Positions 35,003 to 43,153 of a DNA stretch of 50,474 nucleotides are shown here, in pieces. Made by a program: the position numbers and the translations under genes. A model generated the notes under the pieces. That model was not told where the DNA came from. It worked only from the letters and a program-made list of their open reading frames with translations, and did not search any database. Each line of letters begins with the position of its first letter. Position 1 is the stretch's first letter. The stretch lies in contig JAIROL010000070.1 in the NCBI GenBank assembly GCA_031257565.1, positions 1 through 50,474 on the forward strand, read 5' to 3'. This stretch comes from Tannerella sp. (GTDB lineage: Bacteria > Bacteroidota > Bacteroidia > Bacteroidales > Tannerellaceae).

Positions 35003-36219
35003 GCCGCAATACCGTCCACTACTGTCTTGCTGTCGCCAATCAGATTACCGCTAAGAATATCCTGTACCCCGGCGCCGATGTAACTGGCTATTCCGACAAC
35101 GCCCAATGCTGCACCCGATGCTTTTTTCGGGGCAATATCGACGGCCATCAATCCGCCCAGAAAACAGATAAGTACGCCGATGGAAAGTCCGAACAGGATC
35201 ATGCTGAAAATATCTACCGCAAAATAGCCTTTGGGAACGAAGACGAACAGCGCAATCGCAACCGTATTGCCGATGCCGAACAGTAAAGCGGGGGCATTGC
35301 GGTTGCCTTTGAATAATTTATCGGAAAGGAAACCGGATAAAACTGTCCCGATAATCCCGCAAATCGACGAAACGCCGATAATGCTGCTGGCTTCAACGGT
35401 AGTATACGCTTTTTCGTTTTCAAGGAAGAAGATGCCCCAACTATTGATGGCATAACGGGAAATGTACATACACGCACTCGATAAGGCCAGTATCCAGATA
35501 AACGGATTTTTCAGAACTTCCAGTTGAGCGCTCTTAGCCGGTTTATCCAACTCTTTGGGAGGCATTACCGGAACAAGGCCCTTGCTTGGAGGGCTGTCGT
35601 GCAGAAAAAGCATGATGATAACGGCGCCGATTAACCCTGCCAGTCCTGCCGCTTCAAATCCCCAACGCCAGCCGGCAATGCTGACGACAAAGGCGGTGGC
35701 GATAAAAGTGAGCGCTTCGCCGATGTTGTGGCTGGCGCTGAAAAAGCCGTAATAGGTTCCGCGTTCCCTATCTGTAAACCAGCGGGACAAGCCTACCACG
35801 CTGCATGGAGAACCCAAACTTTGTACCCAGCCGTTTATCCCCCAGAGGACGACAAAGACCCAAAAAGTATGCGAAAATCCCAGCGTAATATTGACCAGGG
35901 AGGAAATAATCAATCCGGTAGCCATAAACCGTTTGATATTCACCCTGTCTGCCATAAAGCCATTAACAAATTTACCGACGGCATACGAAAAGAACAGGGC
36001 GGAGCCGATAATTCCCAATTCCTTTTCGGTGAGGATATTTCCATCTACCAGCGGTTTTTTTACCACGCTGATGCTAAGCCGGCAAACGTAGAACAGTCCG
36101 TATCCGATGGTAGCGGATAAAAATACCGACCATTGGAGGCGTTTCAGCCGGGCTTTATCTTCCTTTAAATCGGGTTGTTCCGGTGAAAGACTGAAAAATT
36201 TTATTAATTTCTTAATCAT
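34915..36219 (-). CDS. glpT: GlpT/UhpT-type organophosphate:phosphate antiporter
   Basis: 434 residues with the about 12 helices of the major facilitator superfamily. The N-terminal part (YGLFYVCRLSISVVKKPL, LGIIGSALFFSYAVGKFVNGFMADR, GINGWVQSLGSPCSVVGLSRWF, GTYYGFFSASHNIGEALTF) is that of the GlpT/UhpT family, which exchanges an organic phosphate such as glycerol 3-phosphate for inorganic phosphate across the inner membrane. Which phosphate it carries is not provable by eye. The two glycerophosphodiesterases on the same strand favour glycerol 3-phosphate. It starts 10 bp after the DUF6261 gene. Its 3' end overlaps the DUF4491 tail on the other strand. Confidence 0.85.
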   Translation of the reverse strand: MIKKLIKFFSLSPEQPDLKEDKARLKRLQWSVFLSATIGYGLFYVCRLSISVVKKPLVDGNILTEKELGIIGSALFFSYAVGKFVNGFMADRVNIKRFMATGLIISSLVNITLGFSHTFWVFVVLWGINGWVQSLGSPCSVVGLSRWFTDRERGTYYGFFSASHNIGEALTFIATAFVVSIAGWRWGFEAAGLAGLIGAVIIMLFLHDSPPSKGLVPVMPPKELDKPAKSAQLEVLKNPFIWILALSSACMYISRYAINSWGIFFLENEKAYTTVEASSIIGVSSICGIIGTVLSGFLSDKLFKGNRNAPALLFGIGNTVAIALFVFVPKGYFAVDIFSMILFGLSIGVLICFLGGLMAVDIAPKKASGAALGVVGIASYIGAGVQDILSGNLIGDSKTVVDGIAAYDFSSIRYFWIGAAALSFVLCACLWKKQ

Positions 36220-36229
36220 GCAAACCTCA

Positions 36230-36955
36230 TTACAATTCCCGACTGGGTTCCGTTTTACTTCTATGCCTTCTACTCAAAATCTTCCGGTAGCGATCAATAT
36301 TCGTATCAAGTTCCTTGACGAAACCGGTGAAAGCGTCGTCGCCTTGAATCAACATCAGGGCTTCGAGGCGTTCCAGAATATCGAGGTAGCATCTATCTGT
36401 TTGGCGGCGGATTTCCAGCATCTTGACGTCGGCCGCTTTGTCTGCGCCTTCGGTGTTACGGGCGAGGATGGCGGCTTCAAAAGCTACGTTGTTCCGTTCC
36501 AGCTCGTCGATCCATCCCTGTAAGGCGAGGCTTACCACTTGCGGAGCGTATTGTCCGCGGAGTTCTTGCAGGATGTTGTAGATACTTGCTGTTTCTTCGT
36601 TATAGGATTTGGCCGAGAGATCGCCATAGTGGTCGAACAGCGGTTTAAGTCTTTCGGCGGCGGCAGACTGAACTTCGGAATAGTGGTGCAGACCGGATCT
36701 GATGGCTTCGACCAGTCCCCGGTAAGTACGGTCGCGAAGGCTGTCCAAGTGAACGATTTCGGCGGTGTAGCTGCTTTTCCGCAATACTTCCAGCGATTCG
36801 TCGGCTTGCGTGTAAAGAGCAACGAAGGTGTTAAACAGGGCTTCGATATCCAAAGCCGCGGGCGTTGATTGCATTACAAAACTTTTGAACTCGGTGAAGA
36901 AGTTAAACCATTCATCGTTGCGCAGTCTGTTTAATTTGATTCTTTTAATTTTCAT
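36230..36955 (-). CDS. DUF6261 family protein
   Basis: 241 residues, no signal peptide, nearly all alpha-helical and Glu/Lys/Arg rich (LFNTFVALYTQADESLEVLRKS, VHLDSLRDRTYRGLVEAIRSGL, AKSYNEETASIYNILQELRG, RRQTDRCYLDILERLEAL). It resembles the DUF6261 proteins found widely in Bacteroidota, whose function is unknown. It lies 10 bp upstream of the transporter gene, so the two are likely cotranscribed. Just upstream of it is an array of 42-bp repeats. The family name is from memory of sequence character. Confidence 0.72.
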   Translation of the reverse strand: MKIKRIKLNRLRNDEWFNFFTEFKSFVMQSTPAALDIEALFNTFVALYTQADESLEVLRKSSYTAEIVHLDSLRDRTYRGLVEAIRSGLHHYSEVQSAAAERLKPLFDHYGDLSAKSYNEETASIYNILQELRGQYAPQVVSLALQGWIDELERNNVAFEAAILARNTEGADKAADVKMLEIRRQTDRCYLDILERLEALMLIQGDDAFTGFVKELDTNIDRYRKILSRRHRSKTEPSREL

Positions 36956-37255
36956 TGCAGTAAATTTTTACTAGTGAAACCTATTTAGTCGTTGTTGATA
37001 ACCGTCCGGAACTTTCTACCGATGGGCGAAAGGCTCAAAGTAGTCCATTGAAGGTTTCGTCCAATGGGCAAAAGTCCCAAAGTAATCCGTTGAAAGTTTT
37101 GCCCATGGGACGAAAGGCTCAAAGTAGTTCGTTGAGGGTTTCGCCTGTGGGGCGAAAGTATCAAAGTAATCCGTTGAAAGTTTCGCCCTGCGGTAAGGCA
37201 GTGTTATTCTTTTCCGGTTTGTCATAAAGTGGAACCTGTATTGTTTTTTTGAAGA
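36956..37255. other. Intergenic gap holding a tandem repeat array
   Basis: 300 bp between the DUF6261 gene and the GDPD lipoprotein gene. It is filled mainly by the four 42-bp repeats at 37023-37190. A 69-codon minus-strand frame (37225-37016) only translates the repeats and is not called as a gene. The remaining flanks (36956-37022, 37191-37255) show nothing recognisable. Confidence 0.6.
37023..37190. repeat. Four tandem 42-bp repeats with palindromic junctions
   Basis: Four units of exactly 42 bp start at 37023, 37065, 37107 and 37149. The shared core is TCAAAGTAGTCCATTGAAGG and its variants (CAAAGTAATCCGTTGAAAG in units 2 and 4). Units 1 and 3 resemble each other, as do 2 and 4, giving an A-B-A-B pattern. 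At each junction a TTTCGCC-like end meets a GGGCGAAA-like start, so every junction can fold into a hairpin. The unit is a multiple of 3, hence an open frame of 14-residue repeats on the minus strand. Confidence 0.88.
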
Positions 37256-38110
37256 TTAATCATGTAATCCTCTGTTTCTTAAATAATCAATCAAATACGC
37301 CGGACGGTCGGTTTGCAGGATTCCGGCGCCCAATTCATCAATGAGGTATCCCCATGTTTCATCTGGGCGTTTCAAGGCCTTGTCATCGCTGTATCCGCCG
37401 CAGAGCGAATCCCACAAGGCGTTGATCCAGATAACGGACTGGGTGTTATCCAGTCTTTCTTTGATTTGCAACAGCAATTCACGATCTTCTTCCTGAAAGC
37501 AGATTTCGTAGTAGGGATGTTTTTTTTCCAGCAACGGAGCAATGGAATCCATCGCTGTGCCTTTTTTCAAGGCGATAATCTGCATGAAAATCATCCTGTT
37601 CATGTTTTCGCCGTATTGTGCTTTCAACTGTTCGTAGGGTTTATCAGACTTGATAATAGCCTGCGAAGTTGTTCCGGTACGTTCCAATACCTCAAATACG
37701 AGGTCGAAATACCTGTCCGACTTGTCGAGATTGACGATGATTTTGTCTTTCACTGCAAGCATTGTTTCTTCCAATGTGGGTATTTGAAAATCGGTAACGC
37801 GCCCCAAACCGTTTTTCAGGCGGAGTTGTTTGATTTCGGCGAGAGTAAAATCGCTGACTTTGCCATTGCCGTTGGTCGTTCTGTCAACAGTGCGGTCATG
37901 CATCAGCACCAATACGCTGTCTTTGGTAAGTGCGAGGTCTATTTCGACAATATCTACACCCATGGGAATACAGCTTACGATCCCTTCGAGTGAATTGTCG
38001 GCATAGTTGCGCCAGTCGCCGCGGTGAGAAACCACCATTACTTTATTTTGCTGCTCACATGAAATAAGCGAACAAAAAAGGAAGATAATAAGAAAATATT
38101 TATTTTTCAT
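37256..38110 (-). CDS. Glycerophosphodiester phosphodiesterase lipoprotein
   Basis: 284 residues; lipobox LISC gives Cys18. The GDPD TIM-barrel signature is clear: SHRGDWRNYADNSLEG (His29-Arg30), IVEIDLALTKDSVLVLMHD (Glu56, Asp58, His71), DRTTNGNGKVSDFTLAEI, IPTLEETMLAV and a C-terminal GAGILQTDRPAYLIDYL. It should split glycerophosphodiesters (phospholipid head groups, possibly teichoic-type polymers) to glycerol 3-phosphate plus an alcohol, anchored in the periplasm or at the outer membrane. Oddity: where most members read P-E-N-S/T this one reads A-D-N-S (Asp38). It begins 8 bp after the HAD phosphatase gene, so they form one unit. Confidence 0.93.
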   Translation of the reverse strand: MKNKYFLIIFLFCSLISCEQQNKVMVVSHRGDWRNYADNSLEGIVSCIPMGVDIVEIDLALTKDSVLVLMHDRTVDRTTNGNGKVSDFTLAEIKQLRLKNGLGRVTDFQIPTLEETMLAVKDKIIVNLDKSDRYFDLVFEVLERTGTTSQAIIKSDKPYEQLKAQYGENMNRMIFMQIIALKKGTAMDSIAPLLEKKHPYYEICFQEEDRELLLQIKERLDNTQSVIWINALWDSLCGGYSDDKALKRPDETWGYLIDELGAGILQTDRPAYLIDYLRNRGLHD

Positions 38111-38118
38111 ATTTTGAA

Positions 38119-38739
38119 CTAAATAAGTTTGTCCGTATTATGTTCTGAAAGAGTATTTTTCAATTCCTGTCGTACCTGTTCGGCAGTTTGAAACAATATG
38201 GAGGCTATACCGGCTTCGGTAGCGCCGTCCAGATTTTCCTGCCGGTCGTCAATAAATACGCTTTCAGCTGCCTGCAATTGATAGTGTTCCAGCAGGATTT
38301 TGTAAATAGCGGGGTCGGGCTTGCAAACCTTTACCTCGGACGAAAGCAGTATCCCGTCGAAGGTGTTGAAAAACGGATGCGCCTTCCGGGTGGGCGGGAA
38401 TGTTTCGGACGACCAGTTGCTGAGACCGTAAGTCCTGTATCCCTCCTGTTGTAAATCAGTAAGCAGGGCGATGCTTTCCGGGTTTTCCTCACCCAGTGAT
38501 TCGTACCAGTGTTTGTGGAATACCCTGATGTATTCGCTGAGATGCGGATATTCGGCGCAGAGTTTTTTTTCGTTTTCGACGAAAGTAAGACCTCTGTCCA
38601 AACTGTTGTTCCACGCCTCGCGGTACACGTTTTTCAGGATGTATTCCGCTTTTTCATCGGAATACGCTTTGCGGAAGATGTTGCAGGGATTCCATCCAAT
38701 GAAGACGTTGCCGAAATCGAAGATGATGTTTTTAATCAT
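38119..38739 (-). CDS. HAD-family phosphatase (YihX-like)
   Basis: 206 residues, HAD subclass IA. Motif I is FDFGNVFIGWNP (Asp8; the second Asp is replaced by Gly, as in YihX-type enzymes), followed by a helical cap (residues about 20-85). Motif II is LSNWS at 106-110, motif III Lys140 in VCKPDPAIY, motif IV VFIDDRQENL at 161-170. YihX removes phosphate from glucose 1-phosphate; the substrate here is not known and could be another sugar or glycerol phosphate. Cytoplasmic. It lies 8 bp upstream of the GDPD lipoprotein gene. Confidence 0.9.
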   Translation of the reverse strand: MIKNIIFDFGNVFIGWNPCNIFRKAYSDEKAEYILKNVYREAWNNSLDRGLTFVENEKKLCAEYPHLSEYIRVFHKHWYESLGEENPESIALLTDLQQEGYRTYGLSNWSSETFPPTRKAHPFFNTFDGILLSSEVKVCKPDPAIYKILLEHYQLQAAESVFIDDRQENLDGATEAGIASILFQTAEQVRQELKNTLSEHNTDKLI

Positions 38740-38753
38740 TGTTTTTTATTTTG

Positions 38754-38834
38754 GCACGCAGATAACGCAGATTTTATGGATGATTTCTTTGAAAAGATTT
38801 GTGAAAATCCCTCAAATCCGCGTCATCTGCATGC
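38754..38834. repeat. Intergenic inverted repeat (about 21-bp arms)
   Basis: Left arm 38754-38774 begins GCACGCAGATAACGCAGATT; the right arm 38814-38834 is its near reverse complement (AAATCCGCGTCATCTGCATG). They match at 17-18 of 21 positions, with about 39 bp of A/T-rich sequence between. It fills the gap between the HAD gene and the repeat-protein gene. Similar CGCAGAT palindromes are scattered in many Bacteroidota genomes, as I recall. It may end or stabilise the transcript of the upstream operon. No coding sequence is inside. Confidence 0.7.
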
Positions 38835-38845
38835 TTCTTATGGAA

Positions 38846-40279
38846 TTATGGGTTAATCCTGCTTTCGAGTTGATTGACTTTCTCCATGAGGGTTTTGTAG
38901 GACTTCACGACGCTTTCCAATCGTTCGATTTTTTTGTTCTGTTCGATGGAATAGAGGGTGAGTTCTTCGACTTTTTGGAGGAGTTTTACGTTCATGTCGT
39001 GCAAAGTGTAGCCGTTTTCCTGCACTTCGGTGGCGGAAGGCATGTCCGGCAGATGGTTGTTGACTTTGATATAGTCTTCTATTTCGTTAAGACTCTGCAA
39101 ATTGTAACCAGGTTTGAATACGTGATCGGCCCAAGTAGATTGGGGGCCGATGGCGTAGTCTTCGGAGAGAACACCTCCGGTAATAAATGCAGAATATTTA
39201 TTTTTGAGGATTGCTTTGATGTTGTTGGGATTTATATTGATGAATAATTTCCCATTGTCTAATTTTAGATTCCCTTTAAGAGTTAATTTTTCGCTATTGG
39301 CATTTACGTATGTTCCTATACCCATATTTCCTGAACTGTGCAGATGCAAATCGGTATTCTCATCGTTCATACTTCGTCCTCCGGCCGAAATAGACAAATT
39401 ATCTTTAGCAATAATTCGGTTTAATCTGCCTCCTCCGTTTGATATCGGGAAAAACATTGTAAAATCATTATTTCGTCCCAGTTTCATTTGAAGTCCTTTA
39501 GTGCCCTTTATATTGAAACTCAAAGAATCTCCATAGGTTTCCATTTCATTGAAACTGTTAATGCGTAATTCGCCCTTATTGTTGATTATAACCTTTCCAT
39601 TATCTAATTTTAGATTTCCACTAACAGTTAATTTCTCACTTGGAGAGGTTGTTCCGATACCCACATTCCCAGATGTGTGTATAAATAGATCTGTTTCATT
39701 TTTAGTAGTACCTCTATTTCCTGCCGTAAAGGACAAATTATTTGCAGCTATAATACGATTCCATCTGCTATTAGTTGCATCTGAAACAGGGAAAAATAAT
39801 GTGAAATCATTATTAAATCCTTTTTTAAATTGAAGTCCTTTTACCCCTCCTGCATTGAGACTGAAAATATTACCGGTAAATTCCAACTCATCGTTACTCA
39901 TTATTTTGCCATTATTTTCCAATCTTAAATTTCCACCAACAATCAACTTTTCAGAAGGTGTCATACATCCAATACCTACATTTCCTTGCGTAGTAATAAT
40001 TACATCAGGCTGATCTGTATCATTAAGTCCTCTATCTCCAGTAAAAAATGCAATCTGATTTTTAGCGATTATTCGATTCCATTTATTATTTGAAGAAGTA
40101 GAAATGGGAAAGTATAATGCGTAATCGTTAGCATTTACAAGCCTCATTTGAAGCCCTATAAAATCCGAATTAATACCAAATTCAATAGGATTACCTAATA
40201 TCCTATAATTTTGCCCATATACAAACTGAAGCATTTGCGAAACAAACGCTATTACTATAAAAAATACTAACTTTTTCAT
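38846..40279 (-). CDS. Secreted tail-fibre-like repeat protein
   Basis: 477 residues with a signal peptide (MKKLVFFIVIAFVSQ ... VYGQ). Three repeats of about 95-110 residues follow, each with LQ(M/F)(R/K)... ND(F/Y) ... FFP(I/V)S, RWNRIIAKN, (F/I)(S/T)AG-RG, SGNVGIGTTSPSEKLTV and GNLKLDNGK. The C-terminal part (DHVFKPGYNLQSLNEIEDYI, LPDMPSATEV, LHDMNVKLLQKVEELTLYSIEQNKKIERLESVV) is a conserved end with a coiled coil of about 50 residues. Such proteins resemble phage tail-fibre stems and are common as Bacteroidota surface proteins of unknown role. It is the last gene before the inverted repeat and follows the 250-residue exported protein by 34 bp. Confidence 0.85.
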   Translation of the reverse strand: MKKLVFFIVIAFVSQMLQFVYGQNYRILGNPIEFGINSDFIGLQMRLVNANDYALYFPISTSSNNKWNRIIAKNQIAFFTGDRGLNDTDQPDVIITTQGNVGIGCMTPSEKLIVGGNLRLENNGKIMSNDELEFTGNIFSLNAGGVKGLQFKKGFNNDFTLFFPVSDATNSRWNRIIAANNLSFTAGNRGTTKNETDLFIHTSGNVGIGTTSPSEKLTVSGNLKLDNGKVIINNKGELRINSFNEMETYGDSLSFNIKGTKGLQMKLGRNNDFTMFFPISNGGGRLNRIIAKDNLSISAGGRSMNDENTDLHLHSSGNMGIGTYVNANSEKLTLKGNLKLDNGKLFININPNNIKAILKNKYSAFITGGVLSEDYAIGPQSTWADHVFKPGYNLQSLNEIEDYIKVNNHLPDMPSATEVQENGYTLHDMNVKLLQKVEELTLYSIEQNKKIERLESVVKSYKTLMEKVNQLESRINP

Positions 40280-40313
40280 GATTTGTTATTTATTAAAATT
40301 ATACATTGTTATT

Positions 40314-41066
40314 TTAATTATTTGACGTTGGCGAATTAGGTGATGAAAAGTTGTTTTGAAGTTCCTGTTGTAACGTATTGTAATTGAAAGAATACAGCTC
40401 AACAATTGAAATGTATGGTTGATATGATGAACTTGTATTATAATCGCCAACTCTGATGAATGCATCCGAACTTCGTTGAATATATTTTTGCATAACAGAC
40501 TCACCCTTGGCATCTAATCCAAAGAAAAATGGAGACAAATAATTATCATTAGTCATAGCAACTCTTGCAGCAAAAAAAATAAATCTCGAGGTAATATAGA
40601 TTTTTACTTGAAATTTATTATTACCTGATGTCGTGAAATCAAAAATTTTATCGTAGCATGAATAATGGTATGTATTACCCTGCCATTCTGTCGGTTGACG
40701 TGCTATGATAATTGAATTATTAGAATAATAAATATGTAAAATGGGGTCAGAGCCGAAACCTCTATCATAAAAACTTACTATAGGTTTATTATTTTCGGAT
40801 GATGCCAAAGTCATGTCAAATGCCACCATCACCCCATCGTTTTTTAGTGGATTTCGGGGAACATTACTCATCTCTACTTGTCTGCTTGCAAAAACAGAGT
40901 CTGTGTCATCATTCCATGATATTGTATAATCTGGTGGTGAATAATTAAATGGACCAGCGACTTGTTGCGCAACTAATGTCATTGTTTTACAACACAATAA
41001 TGAGAATAATAAAAAAATGAATATGCACACTCTTGTCTTAAACAGTTTATTCTTAATAGATTTCAT
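40314..41066 (-). CDS. Exported protein of unknown function
   Basis: 250 residues from the ATG at 41064-41066 (MKSIKNKLFKTRVCIFIFLL, a signal peptide); a longer frame to 41108 would overlap the preceding gene. After AQQVAGPF the sequence is rich in beta strand and Tyr/Ser/Asn (SPPDYTISWNDDTD, VMVAFDMTLASS, PILHIYYSNNSIIIARQP, KFQVKIYITSRFIFFAARV, FIRVGDYNTS), which could be a jelly-roll binding domain. No family recognised. It lies 7 bp after the T9SS phosphodiesterase gene, so it probably works with that enzyme, for example in binding ligand at the surface. Confidence 0.75.
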   Translation of the reverse strand: MKSIKNKLFKTRVCIFIFLLFSLLCCKTMTLVAQQVAGPFNYSPPDYTISWNDDTDSVFASRQVEMSNVPRNPLKNDGVMVAFDMTLASSENNKPIVSFYDRGFGSDPILHIYYSNNSIIIARQPTEWQGNTYHYSCYDKIFDFTTSGNNKFQVKIYITSRFIFFAARVAMTNDNYLSPFFFGLDAKGESVMQKYIQRSSDAFIRVGDYNTSSSYQPYISIVELYSFNYNTLQQELQNNFSSPNSPTSNN

Positions 41067-41073
41067 AATTCTG

Positions 41074-43071
41074 TCATTTATTGTTAATTGTAAGTTTAAC
41101 AGTTTCATTTCTGTCCCCTGATATTTTTATCATATAGATGCCCACTTGGAACTCTCCTGAGATTACAATATCAGGCTCTTGATTAATAATTTTATTCAAC
41201 AGAACACGTCCTTGCATATCATAAATGTAAATGGCGCTTCCTATATCGTTATGATTCAATCCACTTATATAAATTGAACCTGATTTATAATATGCTTTAA
41301 TACGGGTTGCAGCACTATCTTGTGATGTATTACGTGTTAAAGAGGACGTAATATTTGCAGAATAGAAATTAATATTTTGGGGCTGCCTTAAGTCAATCCA
41401 TACATCCGGTCTGTCGGTCGTTACTACGGCTGTAGAAATATAAGGTATGTTTCTAAACCATAGATGGTCGCCTCGACGATCTCCCACAACATTCTTCATT
41501 CTCCAATCAGCATAACGATCAACAATACCCTTGGGGCCAATTGGCTCAACAGGAAAAATTGCTGTACGATAACCTTTCTTGTAAATATATTCTAATATAT
41601 TACTGTAATCATTATAGTGACCAGATCGTGTATCCTTAAAAGGTCCTGCGGCAGAATCGGTTTTAAAATGTGATTCGATTGCAACAATTCCTTTTGGATC
41701 TTTTTCGGCCCAATCATCAATATAATCAAGAATTGGATTCATATTAGACGGATTGGGATCTTTAATTGGTATAAACAATACCTTTGCCAGTTGTTTATCT
41801 GTAAATCCTCCATTTGTTTTCAGAAAATCATAAGTGAATGGAAGTTTGAATGTAAGATAATCCAACATATTACGACGTTCTGCTATTTGGAAACAATAGC
41901 TAAAAATATCTAACCAATTGCGTTGGATTTTCGCACGTCCTTCAGGAGTTGTTGGGTCGTATGCACAGGCATCACAAGTTCCATCCGGATTATTTCGTCG
42001 CATAATAGTTTTAATATCTACTGTTGTAACTAATTGTTTTTTCTTCAATAGATTTAAAACATCTATAAATTGTAGATAAAACTGGTCTGTAGTAACAGTG
42101 CCATTACGCCTTTTAAGGTGAAAGGGTTTAGTAGCTCCTGCAAGCCACCAGAAATAATCAATATCTGGATATCCATAATCAGTATTAAACCAAAAACTCT
42201 TATTAGTACCCGAAAAATCAGATAATCTGGTCAAAGCATAGTCATGTGTAATCATTAATTTTCTGTCTGCTGAAAACATAACATCCGACTCAATGATAAA
42301 TAAGTCATCAGTTACAGCCTCTATTGATGCTGCTGAATTTTCCGGCGCACCGTTACCTAATAAACCTCCCCATACACCACGATGAGCTACTAAAATGAAA
42401 TCTTCAGTTGAAGAATGCAGATCTTTTGCTTTTTTCCATTCTTTACATGGACATTGATCTGCAAATGCAGGATTATAACAGCGATGTCCGACGGGAAACC
42501 ATTCATTGCCTGCAGATAATGTTTGAGTTTCCGTCTCGCTAATTGTACCCGATATTCCAGGAATCTTAATGCTCATAAAAGTTGCATTATAAACTATTAC
42601 TACTACTCTAACATCCAAACTATCCTGAAAAAATGGAGTAACGCCAGCGCCTTCTGTTTCATAATAGTATTTGTCAAGTCCGTTGAGTGAAGATTTGATG
42701 TCTTTACTGTACCATGTATAAGGGAAGAAAGATGCACCATCTCCCAAATCAGGGGCATAATACAGAATGGAATCACTGACATAAGTAGTTGAATTGTGGT
42801 TTAAGTACATTTCATAGATTATCGTATTATCCCTGTTATCAATAACAACGACATCTACAAAAGTACTGTCGGCATCATCCAACATAGTACCAACAATACC
42901 ACCGGTTAAATCTGCATTTGGATCGAATACCGCAGATACATTAAGCGTTCGGTCAAACTCGTAAATGTCATAAATTTCATCCGGCAATTGCGCTTTGGCA
43001 TATCCCATTGCCATAAACAGACAGGAAAGGAGCATCATCCATTTTTTATAACTTGATAATTTCATAAACAT
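41074..43071 (-). CDS. Secreted glycerophosphodiesterase with T9SS sorting domain
   Basis: 665 residues. Signal peptide to about residue 28 (AMGYAKAQ); an N-terminal beta-rich region of about 190 residues; then a GDPD barrel with VAHRGVWGG (His230, Arg231), APENSAASI (Glu244), IIESDVMFSADRKLMITHD (Glu261, Asp263, His276) and TAVVTTDRPDVWIDLR near its end. Residues about 590-665 form a type IX secretion sorting domain (IYIYDMQGRVLLNK ... GIYMIKI ... VKLTIN). It should be exported to the cell surface and split glycerophosphodiesters outside the cell. All classical GDPD metal ligands are present, unlike in the 284-residue paralogue. It follows susD by 82 bp. A start at 43065 is also possible. 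Confidence 0.92.
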   Translation of the reverse strand: MFMKLSSYKKWMMLLSCLFMAMGYAKAQLPDEIYDIYEFDRTLNVSAVFDPNADLTGGIVGTMLDDADSTFVDVVVIDNRDNTIIYEMYLNHNSTTYVSDSILYYAPDLGDGASFFPYTWYSKDIKSSLNGLDKYYYETEGAGVTPFFQDSLDVRVVVIVYNATFMSIKIPGISGTISETETQTLSAGNEWFPVGHRCYNPAFADQCPCKEWKKAKDLHSSTEDFILVAHRGVWGGLLGNGAPENSAASIEAVTDDLFIIESDVMFSADRKLMITHDYALTRLSDFSGTNKSFWFNTDYGYPDIDYFWWLAGATKPFHLKRRNGTVTTDQFYLQFIDVLNLLKKKQLVTTVDIKTIMRRNNPDGTCDACAYDPTTPEGRAKIQRNWLDIFSYCFQIAERRNMLDYLTFKLPFTYDFLKTNGGFTDKQLAKVLFIPIKDPNPSNMNPILDYIDDWAEKDPKGIVAIESHFKTDSAAGPFKDTRSGHYNDYSNILEYIYKKGYRTAIFPVEPIGPKGIVDRYADWRMKNVVGDRRGDHLWFRNIPYISTAVVTTDRPDVWIDLRQPQNINFYSANITSSLTRNTSQDSAATRIKAYYKSGSIYISGLNHNDIGSAIYIYDMQGRVLLNKIINQEPDIVISGEFQVGIYMIKISGDRNETVKLTINNK

Positions 43072-43098
43072 CTCTTTTTAGTTATTTTCCAATACAGT

Positions 43099-43106
43099 CA
43101 AAATTA
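43099..43106 (-). promoter_or_regulatory. Possible internal -7 box TAATTTTG
   Basis: On the minus strand TAATTTTG (43106-43099) matches TAnnTTTG and lies directly after the hairpin between susD and the T9SS phosphodiesterase gene, 28 bp before its ATG at 43071. It may give that gene a second transcript. No good -33 box was found. Confidence 0.35.
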
Positions 43107-43107
43107 T

Positions 43108-43140
43108 AGAAACTCCCCTGCAATATTCAGGGAAGTTTCT
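43108..43140 (-). repeat. Hairpin between susD and the T9SS phosphodiesterase gene
   Basis: Two 13-bp arms: AGAAACTCCCCTG (43108-43120) and CAGGGAAGTTTCT (43128-43140), 7-nt loop. In the minus-strand RNA all pairs form, with one G-U; in the plus-strand RNA one is a C-A mismatch, so it belongs to the operon transcript. The following bases (ATAATTTTG) are only partly U-rich. It could act as a partial terminator that leaves more susC-susD message than downstream message. Confidence 0.62.
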
Positions 43141-43153
43141 ACGTGATTTTTAT

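Noticed and set aside
37016..37225. 69-codon minus-strand frame as a real gene
   Set aside because: It only translates the 42-bp repeats; no ribosome site or unique part supports it. The repeat itself is reported instead.
38471..39247. 258-codon plus-strand frame
   Set aside because: It runs antisense across the HAD gene, the inverted repeat and the repeat-protein gene; Phe/Val rich without domain character.
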